Source of the DNA: Sulfurimonas hongkongensis
Lineage (GTDB): Bacteria > Campylobacterota > Campylobacteria > Campylobacterales > Sulfurimonadaceae
DNA length: 64,000 bases
Assembly (NCBI RefSeq): GCF_000445475.1
Contig: NZ_AUPZ01000001.1
Coordinates: 1-64,000 of the forward strand
Reading direction: 5' to 3'
The translations under genes and the position numbers were made by a program. Below are positions 28,163 to 36,190 of the stretch, one piece after another. The notes below the pieces were generated by a model. The model was given only the letters and a program-made list of their open reading frames with translations. It did not search any database and had not been told where the DNA came from. How positions within the stretch are numbered: the first letter of the stretch is position 1; every line of letters begins with the position of its first letter.

Positions 28163-28266
28163 GATTTTAACATTTTATATCTATATATTTAAGTTATTAT
28201 TAAAAATAAAACTAGTATTAAAAAATAAACTTATATTAAATAAAAAAATATTATGTGAGGTGATTT

Positions 28267-28518
28267 ATGGTAGATATGGATTTTTCAAACGCTTCAAAGG
28301 ATGAAATACTAGAGTTTTATAAGAGTATTTCTTTAAAAGTTAGATATTTTAGAGAAAACAAAAATATGACGCAACTGGACTTAGCTTTAGAGATTGGGAT
28401 AAAATCTGTTGCTTTTTATTCTAACTGTGAGAACAATAGATACGGCAAGCACTTTAACTTAGAACATCTTTACAAAATTGCAAAAGCTTTGAATATGAAT
28501 ATTAAAGACTTTTTATAG
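28267..28518 (+). CDS. small XRE-family transcriptional regulator
   Basis: An 83-residue helix-turn-helix protein of the XRE/Cro type, almost entirely the DNA-binding domain. The pattern LKVRYFRENKNMTQLDLALE, then IGIKSVAFYSNCENNR and LEHLYKIAKALNMNIKDFL, fits the five-helix fold. GAGGTG stands 6 nt before the ATG. It is divergent from the NIT-domain signalling operon, and two palindromes lie between them, so it is the likely regulator of both. No sensor or multimerisation domain is visible, so the signal would have to come by another route. Confidence 0.85.
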   Translation: MVDMDFSNASKDEILEFYKSISLKVRYFRENKNMTQLDLALEIGIKSVAFYSNCENNRYGKHFNLEHLYKIAKALNMNIKDFL

Positions 28519-28678
28519 TTGCATAGATTTTATTTTTTTGAAACAGATATTTATAAAGAGTTTGATGATTATCTCTTTTTGCTTAGGATTGGATTGAGCT
28601 ACAAAAGAGTTACAGACAAATAGTTTTTAATATCTGGAATTTAATTTTAAGAGTAACAAAACTCGATTTAATGTTCTA

Positions 28679-28743
28679 TAAGATTCCGCATCAAGTGCGG
28701 GATGACGGTCTTTTCGTCATCCTAAACTTGATTCAGGATCCAA
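28679..28743. repeat. dispersed intergenic repeat, copy 3 (short form)
   Basis: The left hairpin has CCGCA/TGCGG arms, followed by GGATGACGG and CGTCATCC, then CTTGATTCAGGATCC. It lacks the roughly 45-bp middle block found in the copies at 9.9 and 57.7 kb. It lies between the XRE gene and the pyrC-like gene; the rest of that 280-bp gap shows nothing recognisable. Confidence 0.75.
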
Positions 28744-28798
28744 AGATACTTGCAATATTTATGATAGTTTCTTTAAAAGAGGATTAAAGTAAACTACC

Positions 28799-29992
28799 CT
28801 AGTAAACCTCTAGAACCTCTCCAAAGAGTTCTTCTTTGTTGTAGAGTGATTGCTCGTTTTCTAGTACTTTTTGGCTCTTTACACAAAAAAGCATAGCGTT
28901 TGCCTTGCTTCCTACTTTTATCTCTCCAGCATCAAGTCCTATAGTAGATGCTGGGTTTTTGCAAGCTATCTGTATAAGCTCACTCATTGTAATGAGTCCA
29001 CTTTTTACAAGTTTTGTGTAGTAGATACTCATCGCATCACTTAGTACTTCACAACCATAAGCTGCATCATAAAAAGCAACCTCTTTGTTGATGGGTGAGC
29101 TTGGTTGATGCAAGGTTGTCAAAACATCTATCTCTTTGTTTTTAAGTGCCTCTATGAGCAGTTCTACATCGCTTCTTGATGCTAGTGGCGGATCTAGTTT
29201 TGCAGTAGTATTAAAATCCTCACAAGCTTCATCTGAGTGAGTTAAGTGGTTTATGGAGACTTCACATCTAACATCTACGCCATCTTTTTTTGCTTTTGTT
29301 ATAAGAAAAATAGAGCGAGGAGAGGCTATAGACTTAAAGAGGATTTTTATCTTAAAGTGTCTTGCTATCTCTATCATACGAGAGACATGCAAAACTTCAC
29401 TCAAATCTGGAATGCCAGCTAGTCCTAACTTTGAGCTAATATCACCATCAAGCATAACTCCACTTGTTATAAGAGAGTTATCCTCAGCTTTACAAAAGAT
29501 AGTTTTGTTATACATTTGAGCATACTCGGCTATTTTTATAGCCACATCATTTTTTGCGATGGTGCTCATATATGGTGTTATTGCCCCACTTTTTAAAAGT
29601 ATGGCAATATTGCTTAGTGTACTATCTTCTTTTAGGGAGTTTAACATTAGCTCAACTTTTGCACCCTCTAGATCATGAAGTCCATTTTGTGCAAACTCTA
29701 AGACTATCTCATTATCAATAGCTGGAGTACTGTCTGCATTTAATACAACAACTCCAACTCCACCACAGTGTGCCTCTTTTGAGATGTTTTTTATGTTTTT
29801 TGAATTTAGGGTTGAGTCAAGAAGTCTTATATTTGTATCTACTAAAAGAGGTAAAAAGTACGCGCCTTTAGCATCTCGTGTGTCTTCGCCACTTAAACTA
29901 TCAGCTATCTCAGTTATTATGCCATCTTCTATGCGAATATCAGCCTTGTACTCACTATGAGCGTCACAAACAATAGCATTTGATATTATCAT
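28799..29992 (-). CDS. inactive dihydroorotase homologue (PyrC'-like)
   Basis: A 397-residue amidohydrolase-fold protein aligned by pattern with class I dihydroorotases. The family's metal-binding HxH after the first strand is replaced (LLVDTNIRLLDST instead of DxHxH). The catalytic Asp motif TDHAPH is changed to TTLHQPSS. KLDPPLASRSD is retained, matching the substrate-loop region. Such non-catalytic homologues are known to form structural complexes with aspartate transcarbamoylase (PyrB), so that role is likely. It is the last gene of the NosL/ABC operon, 12 bp after the Crp/Fnr regulator, an unexpected position for a pyrimidine gene. Confidence 0.85.
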   Translation of the reverse strand: MIISNAIVCDAHSEYKADIRIEDGIITEIADSLSGEDTRDAKGAYFLPLLVDTNIRLLDSTLNSKNIKNISKEAHCGGVGVVVLNADSTPAIDNEIVLEFAQNGLHDLEGAKVELMLNSLKEDSTLSNIAILLKSGAITPYMSTIAKNDVAIKIAEYAQMYNKTIFCKAEDNSLITSGVMLDGDISSKLGLAGIPDLSEVLHVSRMIEIARHFKIKILFKSIASPRSIFLITKAKKDGVDVRCEVSINHLTHSDEACEDFNTTAKLDPPLASRSDVELLIEALKNKEIDVLTTLHQPSSPINKEVAFYDAAYGCEVLSDAMSIYYTKLVKSGLITMSELIQIACKNPASTIGLDAGEIKVGSKANAMLFCVKSQKVLENEQSLYNKEELFGEVLEVY

Positions 29993-30004
29993 TGGAATCT
30001 ATCC

Positions 30005-30637
30005 TTATTCAAAATATTCTAAAAGTGCTTCTCTATCTATCTTTTTTAGTTTCATATCTATGATGCCATTGTCTTTAAATGACTTTAAAATCCTAGAGAG
30101 TGTCTCAGGCGATACACTCAGTATCTCTGCTATTAGGATATTTTTGGTTTGAAAAAAGTCCTCAGAGTGGTTATACATATACTTCGCAACTCTCTCTTTA
30201 GAGTCAAGAACCAAGTTTGTAGAGATGATGATTTCGAGATTTTTGATCTTTTTTATCAAAGATGTTTGGATGATATAAGAGAGTTCAGGATTTGAGTAGA
30301 TGATATCTTTTAAACCTTTAAAATCTATCTTTAAAACTTCAACATCGCTATAAGCTTTAGCAGTTGCAGGATACGGCATCTTCTCAAAATTAGCGACTTC
30401 ACCAATGAGTTCATTTTCATGAAAGTACTTTAGAACAATCTCTTTATGGCTTGACGAAGTTTTATAGAGTTTTATAATGCCCTTAGCTAAAAGATAGAGG
30501 TATTTAGAATCATCTCCCTCATAAAAAACGATATTATCTTTAGCTATAGTATGAAATGTTGTTAGTTTTTCAATCTTAGAGATTGTATCCTCATCTAAAT
30601 CTTTAAACATATCTATATTTTGTAGTGTTTGCTTCAT
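30005..30637 (-). CDS. Crp/Fnr-family transcriptional regulator
   Basis: A 210-residue regulator with an N-terminal cyclic-nucleotide-binding-type beta-barrel (about 10-125), a dimer helix and a C-terminal winged helix (ILIAEILSVSPETLSRILKSF). No N-terminal Cys cluster is present, so it is not an [4Fe-4S] FNR and may sense another signal, as Nss/NNR-type or Dnr-type regulators do. It is co-transcribed with nosL (4-bp overlap). Together with the denitrification-style neighbours this suggests control of copper or nitrogen-oxide respiration genes. The FNR-like box at 43891 is a possible target. Confidence 0.88.
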   Translation of the reverse strand: MKQTLQNIDMFKDLDEDTISKIEKLTTFHTIAKDNIVFYEGDDSKYLYLLAKGIIKLYKTSSSHKEIVLKYFHENELIGEVANFEKMPYPATAKAYSDVEVLKIDFKGLKDIIYSNPELSYIIQTSLIKKIKNLEIIISTNLVLDSKERVAKYMYNHSEDFFQTKNILIAEILSVSPETLSRILKSFKDNGIIDMKLKKIDREALLEYFE

Positions 30638-31080
30638 TGCCCTATCTTCTTTACTCTTTTTATCACTTCATCATAAGAGATTATCTCTTCGCCTTTTTTT
30701 ATCGCTTCTTTGGTTTTGTGAGCTGAGAATCCATAAGCCATAGGAGTGACATTATTTGTATCATAAAATGCTACTCTTGCATCTATAAACTCACCACTAT
30801 CGACATCAGTTATCCAAACTATTGCTTTATCTTCCCAGTCTATTCCCTCTTCATCAAACCAAAGAGCCATACACCCTATATCATCAAACATATATGTTTT
30901 TTGTGTGTCAGGATTTCTAACTTGTACAGTGTTCTTTCTATCACTAACCACCATGACACATCTACTACACATATCTCTATCCCAATGAACAGCAGAGACA
31001 CCTTTTTGTGCTTCTTTTTCACAGGCTAAAAAAGAGAGACCTATGGCGAGCAGCAGTAAAACCTTTAGATATTTTATCAT
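30634..31080 (-). CDS. nosL: NosL-family copper lipoprotein
   Basis: A 148-residue lipoprotein. The signal peptide ends FLACEKE, with Cys as the lipid anchor. The NosL core shows MCSRCVMVVSD, MFDDIGCMALWF, IDARVAFYDT and TPMAYGFSAH. NosL proteins bind Cu(I) in the periplasm and help mature nitrous oxide reductase. Its ATG overlaps the preceding stop codon (TGATG); an in-frame TTG at 31089 was rejected. It belongs to an operon with an ABC ATPase, a permease and two more NosL-like proteins. No nosZ is in the window, so its client may be elsewhere or different. Confidence 0.88.
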   Translation of the reverse strand: MIKYLKVLLLLAIGLSFLACEKEAQKGVSAVHWDRDMCSRCVMVVSDRKNTVQVRNPDTQKTYMFDDIGCMALWFDEEGIDWEDKAIVWITDVDSGEFIDARVAFYDTNNVTPMAYGFSAHKTKEAIKKGEEIISYDEVIKRVKKIGQ

Positions 31081-32039
31081 CAAAGCCAAACTCCATTTTT
31101 TATAAAATATATCATCACAAATGATGTAAGCAATATAACATAAAGAGAGTTAAAAATCAGAGACATTTTATAGTTTTTTAGTTTGTCCTCCTTTTTAGAC
31201 TCAACAAAACCAACAACAAGTCCATAAAATGTTCCTAAAAATAGAAGTGTGTATATAAGATAACCTACAAAGTAGTAGTCACTTTGTAAAAAACAAAATG
31301 GACAGTGATGTGATGGAAGTTCATATATGTAAGTTCCAAAAAAGACTATAAGCGTGATTAGTGAGATAGGTACAAAAAGAGCATTACTTATGGCAAAAAG
31401 ATACCTGCTTTTTAAATAGTAAAACAGAACTATAAGTAAAAATATCCCATAAAACATATATAAAAGAAGTGAAGTATCAAGTGCAAATATACTCGATATT
31501 GCCGAAGTTGAACTACTTGAGTAGAGAGTACCACAACAACTCACCATCTTATCTATCTCAATGGAGCCAAACATAACTCCCTCGATGATAAGTTCCGCCA
31601 TAAAGAGAAAAAAAGCAACTATAAAAAAAGCAAATTTTTGTTTTAAAAAGGGTTGCTTTTCATGTTTTACATCTTCATTATGAAGAGCTATCCAGTAAGC
31701 AAATATATATAGATTTATGATTTTTAAAACAAACAAAGCTGTACCAGTATCTGTTGCATCTACAACTCCAGCTCCACACATCGCACCAGTTAAAACGTTT
31801 GAGATCTTATCAAGCGTAAAGACAAAAAACAGAAATAGAGGAACTTTTATGATAAATATAAACTTGATGATAGTAGCTGCTAAGTAGCTCTGTTTCTCAA
31901 GGCGGTATTGAGCTTTGCTAGTGGAGCTTAGATCCCAATTTAAGTAGATTTTCACACTCAGATAAAAAGCTATAGTGCCAAAGAGAGCAAAGACTATGTT
32001 TAGTATAAAGATAGCTAAAACTTCAGGAGTTAGTATCAA
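31080..32039 (-). CDS. multi-pass membrane protein with Cys motifs
   Basis: A 319-residue protein with about eight hydrophobic segments. Four Cys features stand out: AMCGAG near 92, SCCGTLYS near 170, and HHCPFCFLQSDYYFVGY near 245. The last combines His and two Cys at a helix boundary, like thiol oxidoreductase (DsbB/VKOR) or copper sites. The family is not recognised by name. The gene overlaps the ABC ATPase gene by 4 bp and nosL by 3 bp, so it works with that module, plausibly in copper transport or thiol redox. That role is inference. Confidence 0.6.
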   Translation of the reverse strand: MILTPEVLAIFILNIVFALFGTIAFYLSVKIYLNWDLSSTSKAQYRLEKQSYLAATIIKFIFIIKVPLFLFFVFTLDKISNVLTGAMCGAGVVDATDTGTALFVLKIINLYIFAYWIALHNEDVKHEKQPFLKQKFAFFIVAFFLFMAELIIEGVMFGSIEIDKMVSCCGTLYSSSSTSAISSIFALDTSLLLYMFYGIFLLIVLFYYLKSRYLFAISNALFVPISLITLIVFFGTYIYELPSHHCPFCFLQSDYYFVGYLIYTLLFLGTFYGLVVGFVESKKEDKLKNYKMSLIFNSLYVILLTSFVMIYFIKNGVWL

Positions 32040-32704
32040 ATGACAACTCCATTATGCATCTCAATCTCTCTATCTACAATGTCAAGATCAAAAAAGAGTG
32101 GGTCATGCGTAGCTATAACTATAGTTTTGTTTAGTTTTTTAAGCTTGCGAAGCATCTCTATAAAATGTAGAGATAACTTTTCATCTAAGTTTGCAGTTGG
32201 CTCATCTGCTATGATGATTTTAGGCTCGTTTACATTTGCTCTTGCAATTGCTACACGTTGCTGCTCTCCACCTGATAGATTTTTGATGATGGCATCTTTT
32301 TTATGAGATATCTTAAACATCTCCATAACCTTATGGAGTTTTGCATCTGCTTCATCTGCATCTGGATTTAGTGGGACTAAAGGAAGCAGGATGTTTTCTT
32401 TTACGCTAAGTGTAGTTATAAGGTTGTACTTTTGAAATACAAAACCTATGTTATCTCGTCTATATTCAGATGCAAAGTTATCTGGAAGCTTTGATATCTG
32501 CTTAGCATCTACTATGACTTCTCCAGTTGTAGGTTTACTAAGTGCTGCGATGAGTGATAAAATACTACTCTTTCCACTTCCACTAGCACCTTTAATCACT
32601 ACAAGTTCGCCCTCGTCTATCTTCATACTCACACTATTTAATGCTGTAACTATGTTGCTTTTGTTTATCTCATAGCTTTTTGTAACATTTTTTAGTTCTA
32701 TCAT
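32036..32704 (-). CDS. ABC transporter ATPase, MacB/LolD type
   Basis: A 222-residue ATPase with Walker A GASGSGKSS, the Q-loop region FVFQKYNL, signature LSGGEQQRVAIARA and Walker B IIIADEPTANLD. The EPTANLD form is typical of the MacB/LolD/FtsE group, whose permeases have large periplasmic domains. The matching FtsX-type permease lies 78 bp upstream, with a hairpin repeat in the gap. In NosF/NosY systems an ABC transporter supports nitrous oxide reductase maturation. This one is of a different type but sits in the same kind of context. Confidence 0.93.
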   Translation of the reverse strand: MIELKNVTKSYEINKSNIVTALNSVSMKIDEGELVVIKGASGSGKSSILSLIAALSKPTTGEVIVDAKQISKLPDNFASEYRRDNIGFVFQKYNLITTLSVKENILLPLVPLNPDADEADAKLHKVMEMFKISHKKDAIIKNLSGGEQQRVAIARANVNEPKIIIADEPTANLDEKLSLHFIEMLRKLKKLNKTIVIATHDPLFFDLDIVDREIEMHNGVVI

Positions 32705-32737
32705 TTTAATACCTCAAACATAATATCAGAGAGTGTA

Positions 32738-32775
32738 AAATAACTCGGAAGTGAGGCTTTAGCCTCGCCTTTTTT
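32738..32775. repeat. AACTCGGAAGTG repeat with hairpin, copy 1
   Basis: AAATAACTCGGAAGTG is followed by a hairpin (GAGGCT/AGCCTC arms, TT loop) and CTTTTTT. The same opening occurs at 56232-56250. On the plus strand the hairpin plus T-run looks like a terminator, but the genes here run on the minus strand, where no T-run follows. It sits inside the operon between the permease and ATPase genes. Confidence 0.65.
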
Positions 32776-32782
32776 GCGGGGC

Positions 32783-33967
32783 TCATCGTATAACCTCGTC
32801 TGCATCTAGTGTAGCAATCTTCCATGATGGAATGATTGTCGCTGCTATATAGATAGGAACACTTAGGAAAAATACCAAAAAGAGAGTTTGAACATCAAAG
32901 ATAAAAGGGAGTTCAAATGATGTCTTTAGCTGTGAATAGCCTGTAAATATGTTTTGCAAAAGCGGAGCTTGAAAGATATATACAAAACCTACTGCTGCAA
33001 TTACGCCCATCATATAAGAGAAAAAAGAGATAATAAATCCCTCATAAAACTTCTCTTTTAAAACATCATCAACTCTCCACCCTATTGCTTTTAGTATCCC
33101 TATCTCTCTTTTTTCTTCACTACTAAGTCCACTTGCCTTATCATAGATGATGATAAAAAATGTAAAAAGAGAGACAACAAAAAGGGCTAAAAATATGCCA
33201 CTCTTATAGTCAAAAATATTTTGATAAGAGATTTTAAGATCATTTTTAGTGATAATCCTACTATCTGGAAAGATAAGCTTTATCTTTGAGGCGATAGTCA
33301 CTACTTCATCAGGGTTTGAAACCTTTACTACTATGTCCGTAGCTTTTGATTCTCTCATATCAAAAATCTCTCTAACATCAGCTTTTGACATCACTATCAT
33401 ATCGTTTGATTCAAGCTGAGTATCTCCATCAAAAGCGCCCACTATATCCACTCTCTTTAGAGTTCCATCAGGCTTTATAAAGTTAAAGTAGTCCTTATAG
33501 TAGTTGTTTTGCATAGTCTCTTTCACTCCGCTACCAACTACCATAGCACTTCCCTGTGCATCCATTAGCCCAGTAGTACCAACAACTCTCTTTAGTGACT
33601 CTTTATACTGTGCTTCAAACTCATCTACCCCAACTATGGAGAAGTTCACCCCGGCATTTTCAAAGTAGTAGTAACCCCAAACACGAGCGACAGCATCGAC
33701 AACTCCTGTGATGGCTAGTATCTCCTCCGTCGCATGGACATCTATATCGTAGTGTCTTCCAGCTTTTATCTTTTGAACTACTATTTCAGGAAGAGCATCA
33801 ACAGTAGCATTTAGTTCGTACTTTATAGAATTTGTTATAAAGAATATACTTGTAAGTAAAAAGATTAAAAATGTAAGGGTTGTTGCTATAAAAATATTTT
33901 TGTATTTTTGCCTAAGTATCGCATTTATTGCGTACTCTATGAGGTAGAAGTTTATCTTATTTCGCAC
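32783..33967 (-). CDS. FtsX/MacB-type ABC permease
   Basis: A 394-residue permease with one N-terminal helix (IFIATTLTFLIFLLTSIFFI), a large periplasmic domain (about 50-265) and three C-terminal helices. EKREIGILKAIGWR is the characteristic FtsX-family coupling segment. It pairs with the MacB/LolD-type ATPase downstream. The GTG at 33967 is proposed as the start, with AAGG upstream. The ATG at 34018 would overlap the preceding gene by 62 bp, although it remains possible. The substrate is unknown; the location among NosL genes suggests copper-site assembly or export of a periplasmic factor. Confidence 0.8.
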   Translation of the reverse strand: MRNKINFYLIEYAINAILRQKYKNIFIATTLTFLIFLLTSIFFITNSIKYELNATVDALPEIVVQKIKAGRHYDIDVHATEEILAITGVVDAVARVWGYYYFENAGVNFSIVGVDEFEAQYKESLKRVVGTTGLMDAQGSAMVVGSGVKETMQNNYYKDYFNFIKPDGTLKRVDIVGAFDGDTQLESNDMIVMSKADVREIFDMRESKATDIVVKVSNPDEVVTIASKIKLIFPDSRIITKNDLKISYQNIFDYKSGIFLALFVVSLFTFFIIIYDKASGLSSEEKREIGILKAIGWRVDDVLKEKFYEGFIISFFSYMMGVIAAVGFVYIFQAPLLQNIFTGYSQLKTSFELPFIFDVQTLFLVFFLSVPIYIAATIIPSWKIATLDADEVIR

Positions 33968-34280
33968 TTTTATCTGCCTTTTGTATATGTGAGTGAGAAT
34001 AGGTGTAAGTTGAGACAAAATACTCCCTTAAGCTGCCATCATCTTTATAGATGCTAAAGATATCGCTCATACTTCTATGCCTTATAAATGTAGCCTCTGT
34101 AGATATTGCTAAGTCTGGCAGGGCTACTATACTTACAAACTCTTCTCTTTTTTCTAGTGTCTTATCATCAAGACTCTTAGAAGAGAAGATATAAAGAGTC
34201 TCTAAAGTAAAAAAGAGTATAAGAGCAAACAAAGAGAACAAAAGTTTTGGCGTCTTTGGAGTGTATAGATTTTTACTCAT
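33957..34280 (-). CDS. small membrane-anchored protein of unknown function
   Basis: A 107-residue protein with one N-terminal hydrophobic segment (LLFSLFALILFFTLETLYIF) and a polar, probably periplasmic remainder rich in Ser and His near the end (YTYSHSHIQKAD). The family is not recognised. It overlaps the double-NosL gene upstream by 8 bp and the permease gene by about 11 bp, so it is an integral part of the operon. The terminal HSH could help bind metal, but there is no further evidence. Confidence 0.65.
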   Translation of the reverse strand: MSKNLYTPKTPKLLFSLFALILFFTLETLYIFSSKSLDDKTLEKREEFVSIVALPDLAISTEATFIRHRSMSDIFSIYKDDGSLREYFVSTYTYSHSHIQKADKSAK

Positions 34281-35352
34281 CTAACTTTCTAATGACCAAC
34301 TCATCTATCTCATCAAACTTCAAAATCTTTTTACCTTTATGGTCAAGACTAAAAGTCTTTGCATCTTCAAGTTTTGCAAATGGTATGAGTTCATCTCCCA
34401 TAGGACCATAAACATCACTTCCAACAACAAAAAAAGACTCTCTTGCCTCTATGGCCTTTTGCGAGTAGTAGTCTGTGACTAAAATCTTAGAAATGCCATC
34501 TTTGTTTAAAAAGTAGTACTTCATAAGATCTTTTACTCCATCAAAAGAGTAGTGTTTATCTGCATAAAAAATCTGAGCTGCCCACTTTGGATATTTATAG
34601 ACAAACATACCGCAGATAGGACACTTCTCATCCTCGGTTACTTCTATCTTACCTTCTATGCTTTTTAAATCACCAAAGCGCTTAATTTCCCATAGATAAA
34701 GTGCTAAAGCTTGAAGCTTTTTCTCATCCATAGGCTTACAAAGTTTAGAGTTTTTTATATCAGCTTTTAACTCATTTATCTCTATGTAGTCAGTCTCATC
34801 TATATCTTTACTACACATTTTCTTATAAATCTTCTCACCCATTGCATATACTTTTTTCTCTTTTTTACTTTGAGTAAGAGCATTATCACTCTTTAGAGAT
34901 TTTTGTGCAGCTTTTATTGCCTCATCAAAGGTAACTATCTTACCTTTATACTTTTTTACATGTTCCTCTGCATCAGCCTTTGTTTTAAAAGCTAGCTTAG
35001 AGACTCTACTCATAGTACCTTTAACATCTGAGCCAAGAACATAAAAAGCATCACTAGCATCTATAAGTTTTTCACTCTTAGCATCTACAACCTTGATGCT
35101 AGAATTATCAATCCCATACTCTTTTTTATCTTGAACTAAACATCGTATAGAGCAGTATTGTCTTGGGGTTTTGTTCTTAAGCTCTGCGGTATGAGAAGTT
35201 TTATAAAACATCTTTATATTCATCCCACAAACAGGACACCACTCCTTTTCTGTTCCTTTTTGCACTAAGTGAGGTTCACTTGATGAGACTTTAGAAAAGT
35301 TATGCGCGCTAAGGCCCAAAAAGAGTGTTAGTAAAATAATTATTGCTTTCAT
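34273..35352 (-). CDS. double NosL-like periplasmic protein
   Basis: A 359-residue secreted protein with two NosL-like domains. After a signal peptide (1-16), the first (about 28-150) shows EWCPVCGMNIKMFYK, a second Cys pair in YCSIRC, and IDASDAFYVLGSDVKG. The second (about 238-350) shows EKCPICGMFVYKYPKWAA and IEARESFFVVGSDVYG. Between them is a stretch like a class I cytochrome c (GEKIYKKMC ... ALALYLWEIKR) without the CxxCH haem site. Each CPxCGM motif is a good Cu(I)-binding candidate. Two domains in one chain could pass copper between sites. The gene overlaps the small membrane-protein gene downstream by 8 bp. Confidence 0.8.
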   Translation of the reverse strand: MKAIIILLTLFLGLSAHNFSKVSSSEPHLVQKGTEKEWCPVCGMNIKMFYKTSHTAELKNKTPRQYCSIRCLVQDKKEYGIDNSSIKVVDAKSEKLIDASDAFYVLGSDVKGTMSRVSKLAFKTKADAEEHVKKYKGKIVTFDEAIKAAQKSLKSDNALTQSKKEKKVYAMGEKIYKKMCSKDIDETDYIEINELKADIKNSKLCKPMDEKKLQALALYLWEIKRFGDLKSIEGKIEVTEDEKCPICGMFVYKYPKWAAQIFYADKHYSFDGVKDLMKYYFLNKDGISKILVTDYYSQKAIEARESFFVVGSDVYGPMGDELIPFAKLEDAKTFSLDHKGKKILKFDEIDELVIRKLDE

Positions 35353-35425
35353 TGTGATCCTTAAATCAAAAAATAATTCTATCTAAATATAATTATTATA
35401 ACTTAAAAGCATAGTAAATCTATAT

Positions 35426-36127
35426 CTATCTTTTACCTAAGTAAATTCCAACTGCTTGGAGTTTTTTACCCTTAATATCTCCGCAAAGATTACTTGACAT
35501 CACGTAGGCTTTAGCCTCAGCAGTTGTGCTAAATTTTTTATCTGTTTTTTTACACATTTTGCTATATATCATCTCACCTTTTTTGGCCATTTTAGCTTGT
35601 TTTTTAGCTATCATTTTCATTTCACCCTCTAATGCCTTTGTCGCTAACTTATAAGTTTCTTTAAAATTCATAAGTTCTCCGCCAAACTCGTTCTTAAAGT
35701 CCTTTGCATCCTCAGCATTAGCAAATGCGTACTTACTTGTCATACTCATAGTACCTTTTTTAGAGCTTCCTACTACATAGTGAGCACTTTGTGCATCTAT
35801 GAACTTTAGACTCTTAGCATCTACTACTTTGATATCTTTTAGAGAGTTGTTGTTTTTGAGATTTGTCTCAGCTAAACAGTGAAGTGAGCAGTACTGCTCT
35901 GTATGATCGTTATGAGTCGCTGCGTGGTTTGTTTTGTAAAACATAGGAAGTGTCATTCCACATGTTGGACAGTACATCTTAGCATCGCCATCTTGAAGGA
36001 TTGTTGCCTTATTCATAGGTACAGCTTGAAACATCTGCATCTCTTTGTTTTTTTGAGGTTTACCCTCACCCATAGCTCCAAACAATATAGTGCCAAGCAC
36101 TAAAATACTCGCGATAATCTTACTCAT
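35426..36127 (-). CDS. NosL-like periplasmic protein with cytochrome-like tail
   Basis: A 233-residue secreted protein, first gene of the NosL/ABC operon. After a signal peptide it carries one NosL-like domain (MYCPTCGMTLPMFYKTNHAA, EQYCSLHCLAE, IDAQSAHYVVGSSKKG). A C-terminal part (GEMIYSKMCKK ... NLCGDIKGKKLQAVGIYLG) resembles a cytochrome c fold without CxxCH. It looks like the first two-thirds of the neighbouring 359-residue protein and is probably its paralogue. A palindrome lies 16 bp upstream, overlapping the likely transcription start. Confidence 0.8.
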   Translation of the reverse strand: MSKIIASILVLGTILFGAMGEGKPQKNKEMQMFQAVPMNKATILQDGDAKMYCPTCGMTLPMFYKTNHAATHNDHTEQYCSLHCLAETNLKNNNSLKDIKVVDAKSLKFIDAQSAHYVVGSSKKGTMSMTSKYAFANAEDAKDFKNEFGGELMNFKETYKLATKALEGEMKMIAKKQAKMAKKGEMIYSKMCKKTDKKFSTTAEAKAYVMSSNLCGDIKGKKLQAVGIYLGKR

Positions 36128-36143
36128 TTTCTATCCTTTTTCT

Positions 36144-36162
36144 TATGATTTACATAATCATA
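36144..36162. promoter_or_regulatory. palindromic operator candidate upstream of NosL operon
   Basis: TATGATT and AATCATA form 7-bp arms separated by 5 bp. On the minus strand a TATTAT hexamer (36172-36167) sits just upstream, so the palindrome would overlap the transcription start of the nine-gene operon. That position suits a repressor. The protein that binds is unknown; the operon's own Crp/Fnr protein or a Fur-type repressor are candidates. Confidence 0.5.
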
Positions 36163-36190
36163 CAAAATAATAGTTAAATAAGTGTTAAGT

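Larger units (their letters stand above)
27772..28266. other. 495-bp divergent control region
   Basis: This very AT-rich stretch separates the NIT-GGDEF-EAL gene (minus) from the XRE regulator gene (plus). It holds the two 16-18-bp palindromes, a smaller inverted repeat with ACTAAC/GTTAGT arms at 27846-27858, and a long hairpin at 28039-28082. No credible protein-coding frame was seen. Confidence 0.75.

Noticed and set aside
32753-32775. Intrinsic terminator inside the NosL/ABC operon
   Set aside because: The T-run follows the hairpin only on the plus strand, whereas the operon is transcribed from the minus strand.
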